Below are positions 43,390 through 52,458 of a stretch of DNA of 64,000 bases, piece by piece. Every line of letters starts with the position of its first letter. Position 1 is the stretch's first letter. A model generated the notes under the pieces. That model searched no databases, was not told the DNA's origin, and was given only the letters and a program-made list of their open reading frames with translations. The DNA comes from Seleniivibrio woodruffii (lineage in GTDB: Bacteria; Chrysiogenota; Deferribacteres; Deferribacterales; Geovibrionaceae). Position numbers and translations under genes: made by a program. The stretch covers positions 62,001-126,000 of the forward strand of contig NZ_JAJUIS010000007.1 of assembly GCF_029267515.1 (NCBI RefSeq). Reading direction: 5' to 3'.

Positions 43390-44598
43390 TTATCCGACCG
43401 TATTCATGTTTTCGACGTATTTATAGACTTCCGGCGGTACTGATACGTTTTCAGGGTTGATGAGACCGATTATCTTCTGTGCATCGAGTGCACTTTTCGC
43501 CATATCGACCACTTTAATGGGCATCCTGCCTCCGTTTTTGTTCATAAATATGACTACCACAGGGGTCATGGGGTTCGCAGCATTCATCTTGCCCACCATT
43601 CCCAGCTCTTTTGTAGCCATTATCACCAGTGAACCTACGGGGTAAATTCCCACGTTTTTTATGAAAAACTCGAAAATGGATTTGTTTATGTGTTTGTCAG
43701 CCCACTGGAACATAAGTTTCAGGGCGGATGTCGCAGCTATTCCTTTGTTATATACTCTGTCGCTGGTTATCGCGTCGTAAATATCCACAACGGCGCCTAT
43801 CTTGCCGAAAATGCTTATCTGTTCGTCTTTAAGACCATAGGGATAACCGGAACCGTCGTGGCGTTCGTGGTGCTCAATTATCATTTTAAGTTCTTCTTCG
43901 GGGACCCCGCATTTTTTTGCGTATTCGTATCCGAGAAGAACATGGGTCTTCATCACTTTATATTCATCCGGCGTGAGCTTGCCGGGTTTGTTCAGTATGG
44001 CATCGGGAACCAGCATTTTGCCTATGTCGTGCATCAGACCGGAGTTAGCTGCAATCTGTACCTCTCTTTTGCTGAGTCCCAGGTGAGTTGCAAGACTCGC
44101 GGCGAAAATGCTTACGTTCATAGAGTGGTGAAATGTATAATTGTCGTGCTGTTTCAGCTTGGTGATGCTGGTGAGCACCCCCCGTTTTTTCATGGTCATT
44201 TCCGCAATGCTGTCAGAAACGTGTTTGATAGCTGTGGAGTTGATCATACCGCCGCATTTTATGTCATCCAGAACCGAGCCGACGATGCGGACTGATTCCG
44301 TGTATACATCCGATGCCTGATGCAGGTCTTTCAGGTTTAGCTGACATTGTGCTGATTGTTCTTTTATCTCATTGATGATACTTGCCGATTTGCCGTCGAG
44401 AAGATCGTCGAGTTTTTGCAGTTCCTCGTTTCTGGGTTTGATGAAAACGTATTCTATGCCGTTCTGTCTGAGGCGTTCGATTACAGACGGATTGTCTATC
44501 CTGACCTTGTGAGTCAGAAAGTCGGTGCCGAGCCAGCCGCGGTCAAATTTTACAACCTCGTCACCTATTTTTAAATCATCAAGGAAAACCTTTTCCAT
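43390..44598 (-). CDS. HD-GYP domain cyclic-di-GMP phosphodiesterase
   Basis: This 402-residue protein has an N-terminal DUF3391-like region (EKVFLDDLKIGDEVVKFDRGWLGTDFLTHKVRI). The HD-GYP core follows: YTFHHSMNVSIFAASLATHLG, HDIGKMLVPDAILNKPGKLT, THVLLGYEYAK, EHHERHDGSGYPYGL (the GYP motif), and VVDIYDAITSDRVYNKGI. All metal-binding His/Asp residues appear intact, so hydrolysis of c-di-GMP is expected. No membrane segment is visible. The ATG at 44598 is preferred to a GTG 45 bases upstream that has no ribosome site. It could oppose c-di-GMP signalling to the PilZ protein at 18263-19042. Confidence 0.92.
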   Translation of the reverse strand: MEKVFLDDLKIGDEVVKFDRGWLGTDFLTHKVRIDNPSVIERLRQNGIEYVFIKPRNEELQKLDDLLDGKSASIINEIKEQSAQCQLNLKDLHQASDVYTESVRIVGSVLDDIKCGGMINSTAIKHVSDSIAEMTMKKRGVLTSITKLKQHDNYTFHHSMNVSIFAASLATHLGLSKREVQIAANSGLMHDIGKMLVPDAILNKPGKLTPDEYKVMKTHVLLGYEYAKKCGVPEEELKMIIEHHERHDGSGYPYGLKDEQISIFGKIGAVVDIYDAITSDRVYNKGIAATSALKLMFQWADKHINKSIFEFFIKNVGIYPVGSLVIMATKELGMVGKMNAANPMTPVVVIFMNKNGGRMPIKVVDMAKSALDAQKIIGLINPENVSVPPEVYKYVENMNTVG

Positions 44599-44717
44599 GC
44601 ACCGTCCCGCATTGTATATTTCTATATATGCCTCACTGTTCACTTATAGTAAAATATGAGCCATCGGTCAATATATATCTGACAGAATTGTTTGTCATTC
44701 CTCACTTTTGATGGGCG

Positions 44718-47273
44718 TTATTTTCCGAAGATACCGCCTGTTCCCCCGCTTATGAGCGAAGCGACGCTGCCCAAAGCTGATGGGAGGTCAAAAAAACTCT
44801 GTACAGCTATATATTTAGGCTGCCATTGCGGATTGAACTTATCCTTATAGCTGCGAAGTCCCTTGAAGTTATAAAACCTTTCGCCGTGGTTGAAAAGTGC
44901 GCTTGCAACCCTGTTCCAGAGAGGGGAAAAGGAGTGGGTGTCAATGCCGGACAGTGGAGCCATGCCGAGGTTGAAATAAGCGTAGCCTTTCTCTTTTCCG
45001 TGGAGCATCAGCTTAACGAACAGATATTCCATAACGCCTTTCGGTGCCGCCGAACCGTAACGCATGAGGTCTATGGACAGTTCGTCCATATCCGCCGCTG
45101 CCCAGAGGTTTGCAAAGGCAACGGGTGCATCGTCTTTAAAAACCACTGCAACCGGCATTTTTTTGATATATTCCACGTCGAAGGATCCAAGAGAAAAGCG
45201 CTTTTCCCGCGTATTTTTGTTCGCCAGCCATTCGTCGGATATCAGTTTAAGTTCCGGCAGAAGGCTTTCTGTGTCTTCGATTATTTCGAAACGGCAGTTT
45301 TCCTTTTCCATCTTTTTCAGGTTGTTGCGCGTTCCGCTCCAGTGGCTTCCTTCAAGGCTGAAATTGTTCAGAGGAACCCGCGCTTCCTCGCCTATCTTGT
45401 ATATCCTGAAACCGGCGTCTATGTACTGCGGGATGTACTGTGTGCCGACTTCATAAAAAACAGCTTTGCATCCGTGGTTCTGTGCCAGCCCGCGGAAACC
45501 TATAATAAGTTCCGCCGCCTCGTCCTCGTCTGCCGCGGAAACGGGATCGCCCATGCTTACGAAGCATCGTCCCTCTATGCCGTACATGATGAACGAGCTG
45601 TGCTCATCATTGGTGAAAAACTGTTTATCCTGCAGAAGAGCCAGATATGCCGAAGTGTCGCTGTTGTTTTTCACAACGTTTTCAATCTCTTCGGGACTGA
45701 GAGCTTCATAATGTCTGACCTTTTTGGACGGCTGCATGAATTTGTACAGCAGGAGCGCTGACATAAGGCTGAAAACACCCACAAGAGTGCGCAGGAATCT
45801 GGGCGCCTGATCGTTGAACGTGAAAGTCCACCAGAGACTGCTTCGGTACTCGACGTGTTTGTATGAGAAGAAGCCGAGCCAGACGTACACCAGAAGAATA
45901 GCGAACACCGCCGCTGCCCATTCTTTTGTGAGCACCTCGTCGAAAAAGGGGCTTCTTTTGTTAAACAGCTTGCGGACAGGGAGCATCGCCGCGGCAATGG
46001 CAACTGCGAACAGGGCGGTTTCAATCTCTGCACCTTTCAGCAGTCCGAAAATGGTGCCCGCCGCCAAAAGAGCCATGGTGAGCTGATACGCAAGGTCGAT
46101 GCGCTTTCTCAGTCCGCCGGAGAGTATGATAAGTCCCATTCCGGTTATGCTGGCGAGGAAATGTGAGGTTTCCACCACGGCAAGGGAGAACATCTTTTCA
46201 ACAAACGAAAACCTGTCGGGGTTTATCGGTGTCGCGCCGGCGAATAGCATATATGCGCCCACTATGAAGACTATCACGGAGATAAGGTTCGGCGTGACAG
46301 CTCTGTATATTCTGTTCAGGTATCCGGCGTATGAGAGCACCTTCTCTTTCTGCCGCGCACCTTCGGTTATTCCGAGTATGATAGCCGCTGTGAGCAGAGG
46401 AAGGATGTAGTATGTTACTCTGTATACCAGCAGCGAACCTATCATGGACGGAACGGAAGCAGAGGGAAAGAAAGACAGAATTACCGTTTCAAATACAACG
46501 GCACCGCCGGGAACATGGCTGATAAGTCCGATGGTCTGGGCGAGAATGTATATCCCCATGAACTGCATGAATCCGACAGGGGCGCTGTCTGGCATGAGAA
46601 CATAGAGAACGGCGCCGGCAAGTATCCAGTCTGTTACACCTACGGTTATCTGTGCAAGACCCAGAGCTGGGGAGGGGAGGGTTATCTCCTGCCCAAAGAG
46701 GGTGAACGGTTTCCGGAAAAAGACCAGAAGGAAGTAATACACCGCTATGCCAGTCAGAAAAAGAGCGCCGATGATGCGCATATTTATGAATGTATGCAGT
46801 TTAAGGGGCATCTCCGCAACAGGCGCAAGGGTCAACGCAGCGCCGCCCAAAGCGAGTATGCCAACCCAGAGTGTTGCGGATGTGAAGACGACCATTCTGC
46901 TTATTTCCGGGAAGCTGAGTCCCCATGATGAGTAGTACCTGTAGCGCAGGGAGCCTGAAGCCAGCACGGAGAGTCCGATTGAATTGCTGAACCCGTAGCT
47001 GAGAAAAGATGCCAGCACAACCTTGCGCGCAGCCAGTTTTCTGCCGAGATAGCGCAGCCCCAGAAAGTCGTATGTGGTCAGGAAAAGATAGCTTGCCGCC
47101 ATGAAGAAAACCGCGAGCAGCTTATTCTGCATGGGTATTGCGTTAAGATCCTTCATGATCTGCCGCAGGCTGTATTTGTCCAGAAAGCTGTCAACAAATA
47201 TGCCCGTCAGAAATAACATGGCTAAGATGAAGCCGAAAGATAATATCTGTCTGTATTTATGACTGATTTTCAT
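44718..47273 (-). CDS. mprF: MprF-like bifunctional aminoacyl-phosphatidylglycerol synthase/flippase
   Basis: This 851-residue protein has about 13-14 membrane helices in the first ~510 residues, with the flippase signatures FLSYGFSNSIGLSVLASGSLRYRYYSSWGLS and GLISHVPGGAVVFETVIL. A cytoplasmic C-terminal DUF2156/GNAT-like transferase follows from about 540, with FVSMGDPV, GSHWSGTRNNLKKMEKENC and GVMEYLFVKLMLHGKEKGYAYFNLGMAPLSGID. MprF adds lysine or alanine from aminoacyl-tRNA to phosphatidylglycerol and flips the product, reducing negative surface charge and sensitivity to cationic peptides. The amino acid used is not deducible. Its start overlaps the end of the MFS gene by 17 bases. Confidence 0.9.
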   Translation of the reverse strand: MKISHKYRQILSFGFILAMLFLTGIFVDSFLDKYSLRQIMKDLNAIPMQNKLLAVFFMAASYLFLTTYDFLGLRYLGRKLAARKVVLASFLSYGFSNSIGLSVLASGSLRYRYYSSWGLSFPEISRMVVFTSATLWVGILALGGAALTLAPVAEMPLKLHTFINMRIIGALFLTGIAVYYFLLVFFRKPFTLFGQEITLPSPALGLAQITVGVTDWILAGAVLYVLMPDSAPVGFMQFMGIYILAQTIGLISHVPGGAVVFETVILSFFPSASVPSMIGSLLVYRVTYYILPLLTAAIILGITEGARQKEKVLSYAGYLNRIYRAVTPNLISVIVFIVGAYMLFAGATPINPDRFSFVEKMFSLAVVETSHFLASITGMGLIILSGGLRKRIDLAYQLTMALLAAGTIFGLLKGAEIETALFAVAIAAAMLPVRKLFNKRSPFFDEVLTKEWAAAVFAILLVYVWLGFFSYKHVEYRSSLWWTFTFNDQAPRFLRTLVGVFSLMSALLLYKFMQPSKKVRHYEALSPEEIENVVKNNSDTSAYLALLQDKQFFTNDEHSSFIMYGIEGRCFVSMGDPVSAADEDEAAELIIGFRGLAQNHGCKAVFYEVGTQYIPQYIDAGFRIYKIGEEARVPLNNFSLEGSHWSGTRNNLKKMEKENCRFEIIEDTESLLPELKLISDEWLANKNTREKRFSLGSFDVEYIKKMPVAVVFKDDAPVAFANLWAAADMDELSIDLMRYGSAAPKGVMEYLFVKLMLHGKEKGYAYFNLGMAPLSGIDTHSFSPLWNRVASALFNHGERFYNFKGLRSYKDKFNPQWQPKYIAVQSFFDLPSALGSVASLISGGTGGIFGK

Positions 47274-48531
47274 GTTCTATAGTATCAAGTGTAACACTTA
47301 TCTTTCCGTCTTCAAACCGGATCTTCATATTTCTGTATTTAAAGAGGTAATAAAGTCCTACTGCAGCAGCAAGCAGACCGGATGCGGCACCGACGCCAAG
47401 GGCGGCGCGAGCACCGAACATATCCGCTATCCTGCCGACAAAGGGGGCGCCTACTATTGTTCCGCCCCATGATATCGCAAACAGTATCGCCAGTACCCGT
47501 CCGCGCATATGAGGTTCAGTGAGAAGCTGGACAGCTCCAAGCGCAGTTGTTGTGAAGGTCTGGGCGGAAATGCCTATGACAGCCAGCGCCGCGCCGAACA
47601 GCAGATAGGTCGGCATTGCCGCGGCAAGGATAAATCCTGCACCGAAAACTGCCGCACCGACGAAAATAAGCGATACGCGCGGCTTGTCGCGGCTTGCGGA
47701 GAGCAGAGCGCCCACAACGGAGCCTACTGCCATTATGGTTGTCAGAAGCCCGAACTCGTGGGCACCGGAGTGGAACACCGATACAGCCATGGTGGAAATG
47801 AATATCGGGAAGTTCAGTCCGAATGTGCCTATCAGAAAGAACATGAACAGAATTGTTTTAAGGTCGGGTCTGCCGGCGATATACCGGAAGCCGTCGGCAA
47901 GACCGCTTCGTGTGAATTTCACTTTTTCGCGCAGGTGCAGTTCACTCTTTTTAATGGTCCAGAGCGAAACCAGAACCGCGGCGAAAGAGGCGGCGTTTAT
48001 CAGGAAAACCCATCCTGTGCCTATCACGGATATCATGACGCCGGCAACTGCGGGACCGATCATCCGTGCGGCGTTGAAGGAGGTGGAGTTGAGCGCTATC
48101 GCATTTGAGATGTCCTTTTCCGTAACAAGCTCGGAAACGAACGTCTGCCGGGCGGGAGTGTCAAACGCTGTAACACAGCCGAATATCAGAGCAAAGATGT
48201 ACACATGCCACAGCTTAACAGCGCCAAGCACCGTGAGAAGCCCCAGCCCAAGCGCCAGAAGCCCCATGGAAGCCTGTGTCACGATAAGCAGTTTCCGCCT
48301 GTCGAAATAGTCCGCCGCAAAGCCGTTGACCGGAAGCAGAAAGAATTGGGGTCCGAACTGCAAAGCCATGACGATGCCCACAGCCGTCGCATTATTGTTT
48401 GTCAGCGTCGTCAGAACAAGCCAGTCCTGCGCTGTGCGCTGCATCCATGTGCCGACGTTGGAAACAATGGCGCCAGCCGCCCAAAGTCTGTAGTTTCGCA
48501 CCGCGAGGGAGCGAAAAGTGCTTTTAAACAT
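47257..48531 (-). CDS. MFS exporter (EntS/MFS_3 type)
   Basis: This 424-residue transporter has twelve predicted membrane helices. It begins FRSLAVRNYRLWAAGAIVSNVGTWMQRTAQDWLVL, the MFS_3/EntS-type first helix. The conserved loop 2-3 motif appears as GFAADYFDRRKLL, and DTPARQTFVSELV is typical of this subgroup, which exports siderophores or drugs. The ATG at 48529-48531 follows AAAGGA; a long upstream extension of the frame has no ribosome site and is ignored. It is co-transcribed with mprF (17-base overlap). The substrate is unknown; a link to envelope defence is suggested by the partner. Confidence 0.88.
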   Translation of the reverse strand: MFKSTFRSLAVRNYRLWAAGAIVSNVGTWMQRTAQDWLVLTTLTNNNATAVGIVMALQFGPQFFLLPVNGFAADYFDRRKLLIVTQASMGLLALGLGLLTVLGAVKLWHVYIFALIFGCVTAFDTPARQTFVSELVTEKDISNAIALNSTSFNAARMIGPAVAGVMISVIGTGWVFLINAASFAAVLVSLWTIKKSELHLREKVKFTRSGLADGFRYIAGRPDLKTILFMFFLIGTFGLNFPIFISTMAVSVFHSGAHEFGLLTTIMAVGSVVGALLSASRDKPRVSLIFVGAAVFGAGFILAAAMPTYLLFGAALAVIGISAQTFTTTALGAVQLLTEPHMRGRVLAILFAISWGGTIVGAPFVGRIADMFGARAALGVGAASGLLAAAVGLYYLFKYRNMKIRFEDGKISVTLDTIEHENQS

Positions 48532-48718
48532 AAGTTTTCCTTTCAGACGGATAATATACCAAACAGCATAAAACTGCAAAGTTTCTCTTCTGATGATAAT
48601 TTTGCCGGAATCGTAATTCAGCTTATATAATAATTTTTCTAAATTAAATATTACATTTTCAGCATATTCCTGTGACAGACAGAGGATACACTCATTCAAA
48701 ATTCCGGAGGTTTGCCGA

Positions 48719-50578
48719 ATGAGCAAGTTCAAAAAGTTAGCGTCAATGGTGCTTCTCGCCATTGTAATGACAGTCTCACTCGTGGCGTGCAACGACAGCG
48801 ACAGCGACGCTGCAACGCCCACACCCGATCCCGATACTGAAACGCCTGCAGCAAAAAGCGTTTCTTTCACAGGAGTTAAAGCTCCCGAAACAGACACTGA
48901 AAAAAGAAGCATCCTCGCTTCCGATACTGTGACAATCGACGGACAGGAATATTCCATCGGATATCACACAATCCTCAGAAGCGGCGATAAACCCAGTTCA
49001 GATTCAGAGGTTTTCGGTCAGCTCTATGATGAGGACGGAGACAAAGTGCTCAACCCTTCCGACGCTTCTGATTATGTCTCTTCCGACAACGACTTCTCTT
49101 CACTGCTTACAGGTCTTGACGGAAACCTTTACATGATATCCCACTTTGAATCGGTTCCCGCAGCTATGTATATCACAAAGCTGAAACAGGACGCTTCCGG
49201 CGTTCTTTCTGCTGAAAAAACACGCCACATCGATTTTTCCGGCGTTAAAGGCGGCTGGGTACACTGCGCAGGCAGCGTTACTCCCTGGGGAACGCACCTC
49301 GGTTCTGAAGAGTATGAACCCGACGCAAAGATCGTTGACGCAACAACGGGCAAGTTCAACGATACTTACGGCAACAGAATGGCGCTGTATTTCGGTCTGG
49401 CAACAAACCTGACAACAGCGGGCGCATACAGCACAATGAACATCTATAACTACGGATGGCAGACAGAGCTTGCAGTTCAGAACTTCAACGCTGTCACCGT
49501 GACAAAACACTACAGCATGGGACGCGTTGCGCACGAGCTTGGCTACGTTATGCCCGACAAAAAGACAGCGTATATCTCTGACGACGGTACAAACGTCGGT
49601 CTGTTCAGATTTGTTGCAGACGCAGCCGGTGACCTTTCCTCCGGTACCCTGTACGTTGCAAAATGGGCGCAGACAGATGCGGCAAACGGCGGTTCCGCTA
49701 ACATAACATGGATAAGCCTCGGTTCTGCCTCCGACGCTGAGATAAAGGCTATGCTTGATTCTCACGTAACATATGCCGACATCTTCGACGAAGTTGATAT
49801 ATCCGGCGGCGCTGCCTGCCCCTCAACTCACAACGAGATAAACACTACATACGGACATCAGTGTCTTCAAGTCAAAACAGGTATGGAAAAAGCTGCCTCC
49901 AGGCTGGAAACACGCCGCTATGCAGCTATGCTTGGCGGTACAACGGAGTTCCGCAAAATGGAAGGTATAACTCTTAACTCAGAAACAAGAACAATGTACC
50001 TTGCGCTTTCAGAAATAGGCAACGGTATGCTTGACAACAACGCCACAAACGATGCCGGCGGTCCCAACGATATAAAAGTTGCCAAAAACACCTGCGGCGC
50101 GGTTTATGCACTTGACCTCGACACAAACTATGCTGCTACAAAAATGTATCCTGTTGTTGTGGGAACACCCGTCACAACAGACTACGGCGCTGCTGACGAT
50201 TCCAAAAAATATGCTTCCGACGGCGCGTTTGCGAACAACAAATGCTCTCTGGACGGAGTTGCAAACCCCGACAACCTGACTTTTATGCCCGGTTATAAAA
50301 CTCTTATCATCGGCGAAGACTCAGGCGCCGGACACGAAAACGACATGATCTGGTCTTACAACGTTGAGACAAAAACTCTCACCCGTATCCAGACAACACC
50401 CTACGGTTCCGAAACTACATCTCCTTATTTCTATCCCAACTACCACGGTTTCGGATACCTTATGAGCGTTATTCAGCACCCCTACGGCGAAGCGACAACC
50501 GGTATGCCCGCTGCCAACAGCACAGCCGACAAGAGAGCCTACACAGGCTTCATAGGTCCCTTCCCCGCAATGAACTAA
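48719..50578 (+). CDS. PhoX-like (DUF839) phosphatase, lipoprotein
   Basis: This 619-residue lipoprotein has lipobox LVAC (Cys24) and an acidic linker, then a PhoX/DUF839 beta-propeller. The PhoX motif is visible as HC183AGSVTPWGTHLGSEEY; in structurally known PhoX the equivalent Cys and Glu bind the Fe/Ca cofactor. RVAHELGYVMPD and AYISDDGTNVGLFRFVAD are also family-like. Canonical PhoX is a Tat-exported phosphomonoesterase. Here a Sec/lipoprotein signal without a twin-arginine is used, so cofactor loading may differ. GGAGG precedes the ATG. A diheme lipoprotein gene follows 89 bases later. Confidence 0.85.
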   Translation: MSKFKKLASMVLLAIVMTVSLVACNDSDSDAATPTPDPDTETPAAKSVSFTGVKAPETDTEKRSILASDTVTIDGQEYSIGYHTILRSGDKPSSDSEVFGQLYDEDGDKVLNPSDASDYVSSDNDFSSLLTGLDGNLYMISHFESVPAAMYITKLKQDASGVLSAEKTRHIDFSGVKGGWVHCAGSVTPWGTHLGSEEYEPDAKIVDATTGKFNDTYGNRMALYFGLATNLTTAGAYSTMNIYNYGWQTELAVQNFNAVTVTKHYSMGRVAHELGYVMPDKKTAYISDDGTNVGLFRFVADAAGDLSSGTLYVAKWAQTDAANGGSANITWISLGSASDAEIKAMLDSHVTYADIFDEVDISGGAACPSTHNEINTTYGHQCLQVKTGMEKAASRLETRRYAAMLGGTTEFRKMEGITLNSETRTMYLALSEIGNGMLDNNATNDAGGPNDIKVAKNTCGAVYALDLDTNYAATKMYPVVVGTPVTTDYGAADDSKKYASDGAFANNKCSLDGVANPDNLTFMPGYKTLIIGEDSGAGHENDMIWSYNVETKTLTRIQTTPYGSETTSPYFYPNYHGFGYLMSVIQHPYGEATTGMPAANSTADKRAYTGFIGPFPAMN

Positions 50579-50606
50579 ACCGTAAGGTTTCCCTTTATCG
50601 GTAATA

Positions 50607-50644
50607 AGTTCCCCGTGATGCTCCGGCTTCACGGGGAATTTTGA
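50607..50644 (+). terminator. Hairpin between the PhoX-like and diheme lipoprotein genes
   Basis: A 10-bp stem ttccccgtga/tcacggggaa (50609-50638), followed by a short TTTTGATTT tract. It is a weak or partial terminator that may allow read-through into the next gene. Confidence 0.6.
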
Positions 50645-50667
50645 TTTGACTATAAGGAGAGATTGAC

Positions 50668-52395
50668 ATGAAAAAAACAGGTGTATTTTTCCTGCTGGGC
50701 GCCGTTCTGCTTTTTGTCACGGCAGCCTGCGGAGGCGGAGGAGGTTCCGCATCGCCGACGACGGAAGGTACCGTAACCTATCCTTTGCTTTCAAAATCTG
50801 TAAAGAATGAGGCGGCGTTTATCCCCTCCCAATGCTATACGGTGACTGAAGGGGAGAACGGGGAAAAATTCAATCCGTGTTACAGTTGCCATAAAAATTC
50901 TGTGGAGCCAAACTATACCAACGACGACGACCTGCAGGAAACATACACCTTTGCGGAATATGCGAACACGAACCACTGGACAAACCTGTTCGTTGACCGT
51001 ACGGAAGCAGTTGTCGCACAGAGCGACAGCGAGATACTCTCATATGTCCGCCAGGACAACTATAAGTCATCCGACGGGAAGATAATCCTTGCTGAAAAGC
51101 TGAAATCCGTTCCAAAAGAATGGGATTTCGATGGTGACGGAAGCTGGGGAGGCTACACACCGGATTGTTATTTCAACTTTGACAGCGAGGGCTTCGATAA
51201 AAACCCTTCCGGAGGCTATACCGGATGGAGAGCCTATGCCTATGCACCGTTCCTCGGCACCTTCTGGCCTACGAACGGTTCGACAGACGACGTGCTCATC
51301 CGTCTCAGCGATATATTTATGAAGGACGAAGGCGGCAGTTTCAGCCTTGATGTATATAAGATAAATCTTGCCATTGTTGAATCGCTGATAAAGAAAAAGG
51401 ACATCGCCATAGACCCTGTTGATGAAACGGTATACGGCGTTGATCTGGATAAAAACGGCAGCCTTGGTACTGCATCCGTCATAGAATATGACTGGCTGCC
51501 CACGGCAGGCAGATACATGTATTATGTCGGTTTGGCAAAAACAAAACTCGCGGCTGGAGAAGTGCATCTGGCAGCAGGGCTTTTTCCCGAAGGCACTGAG
51601 TTTCTCCATTCTGTCCGCTATATAAACGTCACTGACGGCGGCGACATTGACATTGCGCCACGCATGAAAGAGCTTCGCTATTCGAAAAAACTGATGTGGA
51701 TGACATACAGCGATCTGGAATATGAAGCGTACGACGAATTTAAAGAGGAATATGACTTTCCCGACAGGCTTTCAGTCTATTACGGGGATATCGAATACGG
51801 ACTGAGCAATCCGCAGGGCTGGGTGTTTCAGGCGTTCATAGAGGATGCCAAAGGTGATCTGCGTCCGCAGACCTATGAAGAAACGGTTTTCTGCATGGGC
51901 TGCCACACAAGGCTCGGTGCAACCAGTGATACGGTGTTTACTTACAGCCGAAAGTATGAGGATTCATCGAACAAACGCGGCTGGTTCCACTGGACCCAGA
52001 AGAGCATTAAAGGTATGCCTGAACATAAGGTGGCATACGAGGGTAAAGGCGATCAGTACGAATATACTATGTATTTGCAACAGAACATAGCGGGAGACGA
52101 GTTCAGGGACAACGACGAGGTTAAGGCGAAGTTCTTCAATGCCGACGGCACCCTTAAAACAGATATGGTGAACGCGCTGCACTCAGACGTTTCTGTTCTG
52201 TTGTTCCCTTCGTCAGCAAGGGCGCTGACGCTGAACAAAGCATACAGAACCATCGTTAAGGAGCAGAGTTTCGTTTACGGACGGGATGCCAACGTAAAGC
52301 CTGTTACGAATGTGCATAAAACAATTTCCCCGCAGGACAAACCAACGGGGCTGACGGATTTTATACTTTCCACAGCAACGTCGCTTATCTTTTGA
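50668..52395 (+). CDS. Diheme c-type cytochrome lipoprotein
   Basis: This 575-residue protein has lipobox TAAC (Cys21) followed by a glycine run. There are two heme c sites, CYSCH at 71-75 and CMGCH at 409-413, far apart in the chain. Between them is a large acidic domain with DFDGDGSWGGYTPDC and DLDKNGSLG calcium-loop-like motifs. I do not recognise the family. The lipid anchor and hemes point to an outer- or inner-membrane-attached periplasmic electron carrier or oxidoreductase. AAGGAGA precedes the ATG. It follows the PhoX-like gene on the same strand and ends at a bidirectional terminator. Confidence 0.75.
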   Translation: MKKTGVFFLLGAVLLFVTAACGGGGGSASPTTEGTVTYPLLSKSVKNEAAFIPSQCYTVTEGENGEKFNPCYSCHKNSVEPNYTNDDDLQETYTFAEYANTNHWTNLFVDRTEAVVAQSDSEILSYVRQDNYKSSDGKIILAEKLKSVPKEWDFDGDGSWGGYTPDCYFNFDSEGFDKNPSGGYTGWRAYAYAPFLGTFWPTNGSTDDVLIRLSDIFMKDEGGSFSLDVYKINLAIVESLIKKKDIAIDPVDETVYGVDLDKNGSLGTASVIEYDWLPTAGRYMYYVGLAKTKLAAGEVHLAAGLFPEGTEFLHSVRYINVTDGGDIDIAPRMKELRYSKKLMWMTYSDLEYEAYDEFKEEYDFPDRLSVYYGDIEYGLSNPQGWVFQAFIEDAKGDLRPQTYEETVFCMGCHTRLGATSDTVFTYSRKYEDSSNKRGWFHWTQKSIKGMPEHKVAYEGKGDQYEYTMYLQQNIAGDEFRDNDEVKAKFFNADGTLKTDMVNALHSDVSVLLFPSSARALTLNKAYRTIVKEQSFVYGRDANVKPVTNVHKTISPQDKPTGLTDFILSTATSLIF

Positions 52396-52397
52396 TA

Positions 52398-52433
52398 CAA
52401 AAAAAGGGCGGTCAGCGGACCGCCCTTAATAAT
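52398..52433. terminator. Bidirectional intrinsic terminator
   Basis: Stem aagggcggtc/gaccgccctt with loop agcg, A-rich on the left and T-containing on the right. It separates the convergent diheme lipoprotein and chemoreceptor genes. Confidence 0.85.
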
Positions 52434-52458
52434 TCCATTAAAGAAAACTCCGCGGCTA

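Noticed and set aside
48532-48957. N-terminal extension of the MFS transporter by 142 codons
   Set aside because: The extension lacks a ribosome site, has no MFS features and runs across the divergent PhoX-like gene; the start at 48531 has AAAGGA and the correct first helix.
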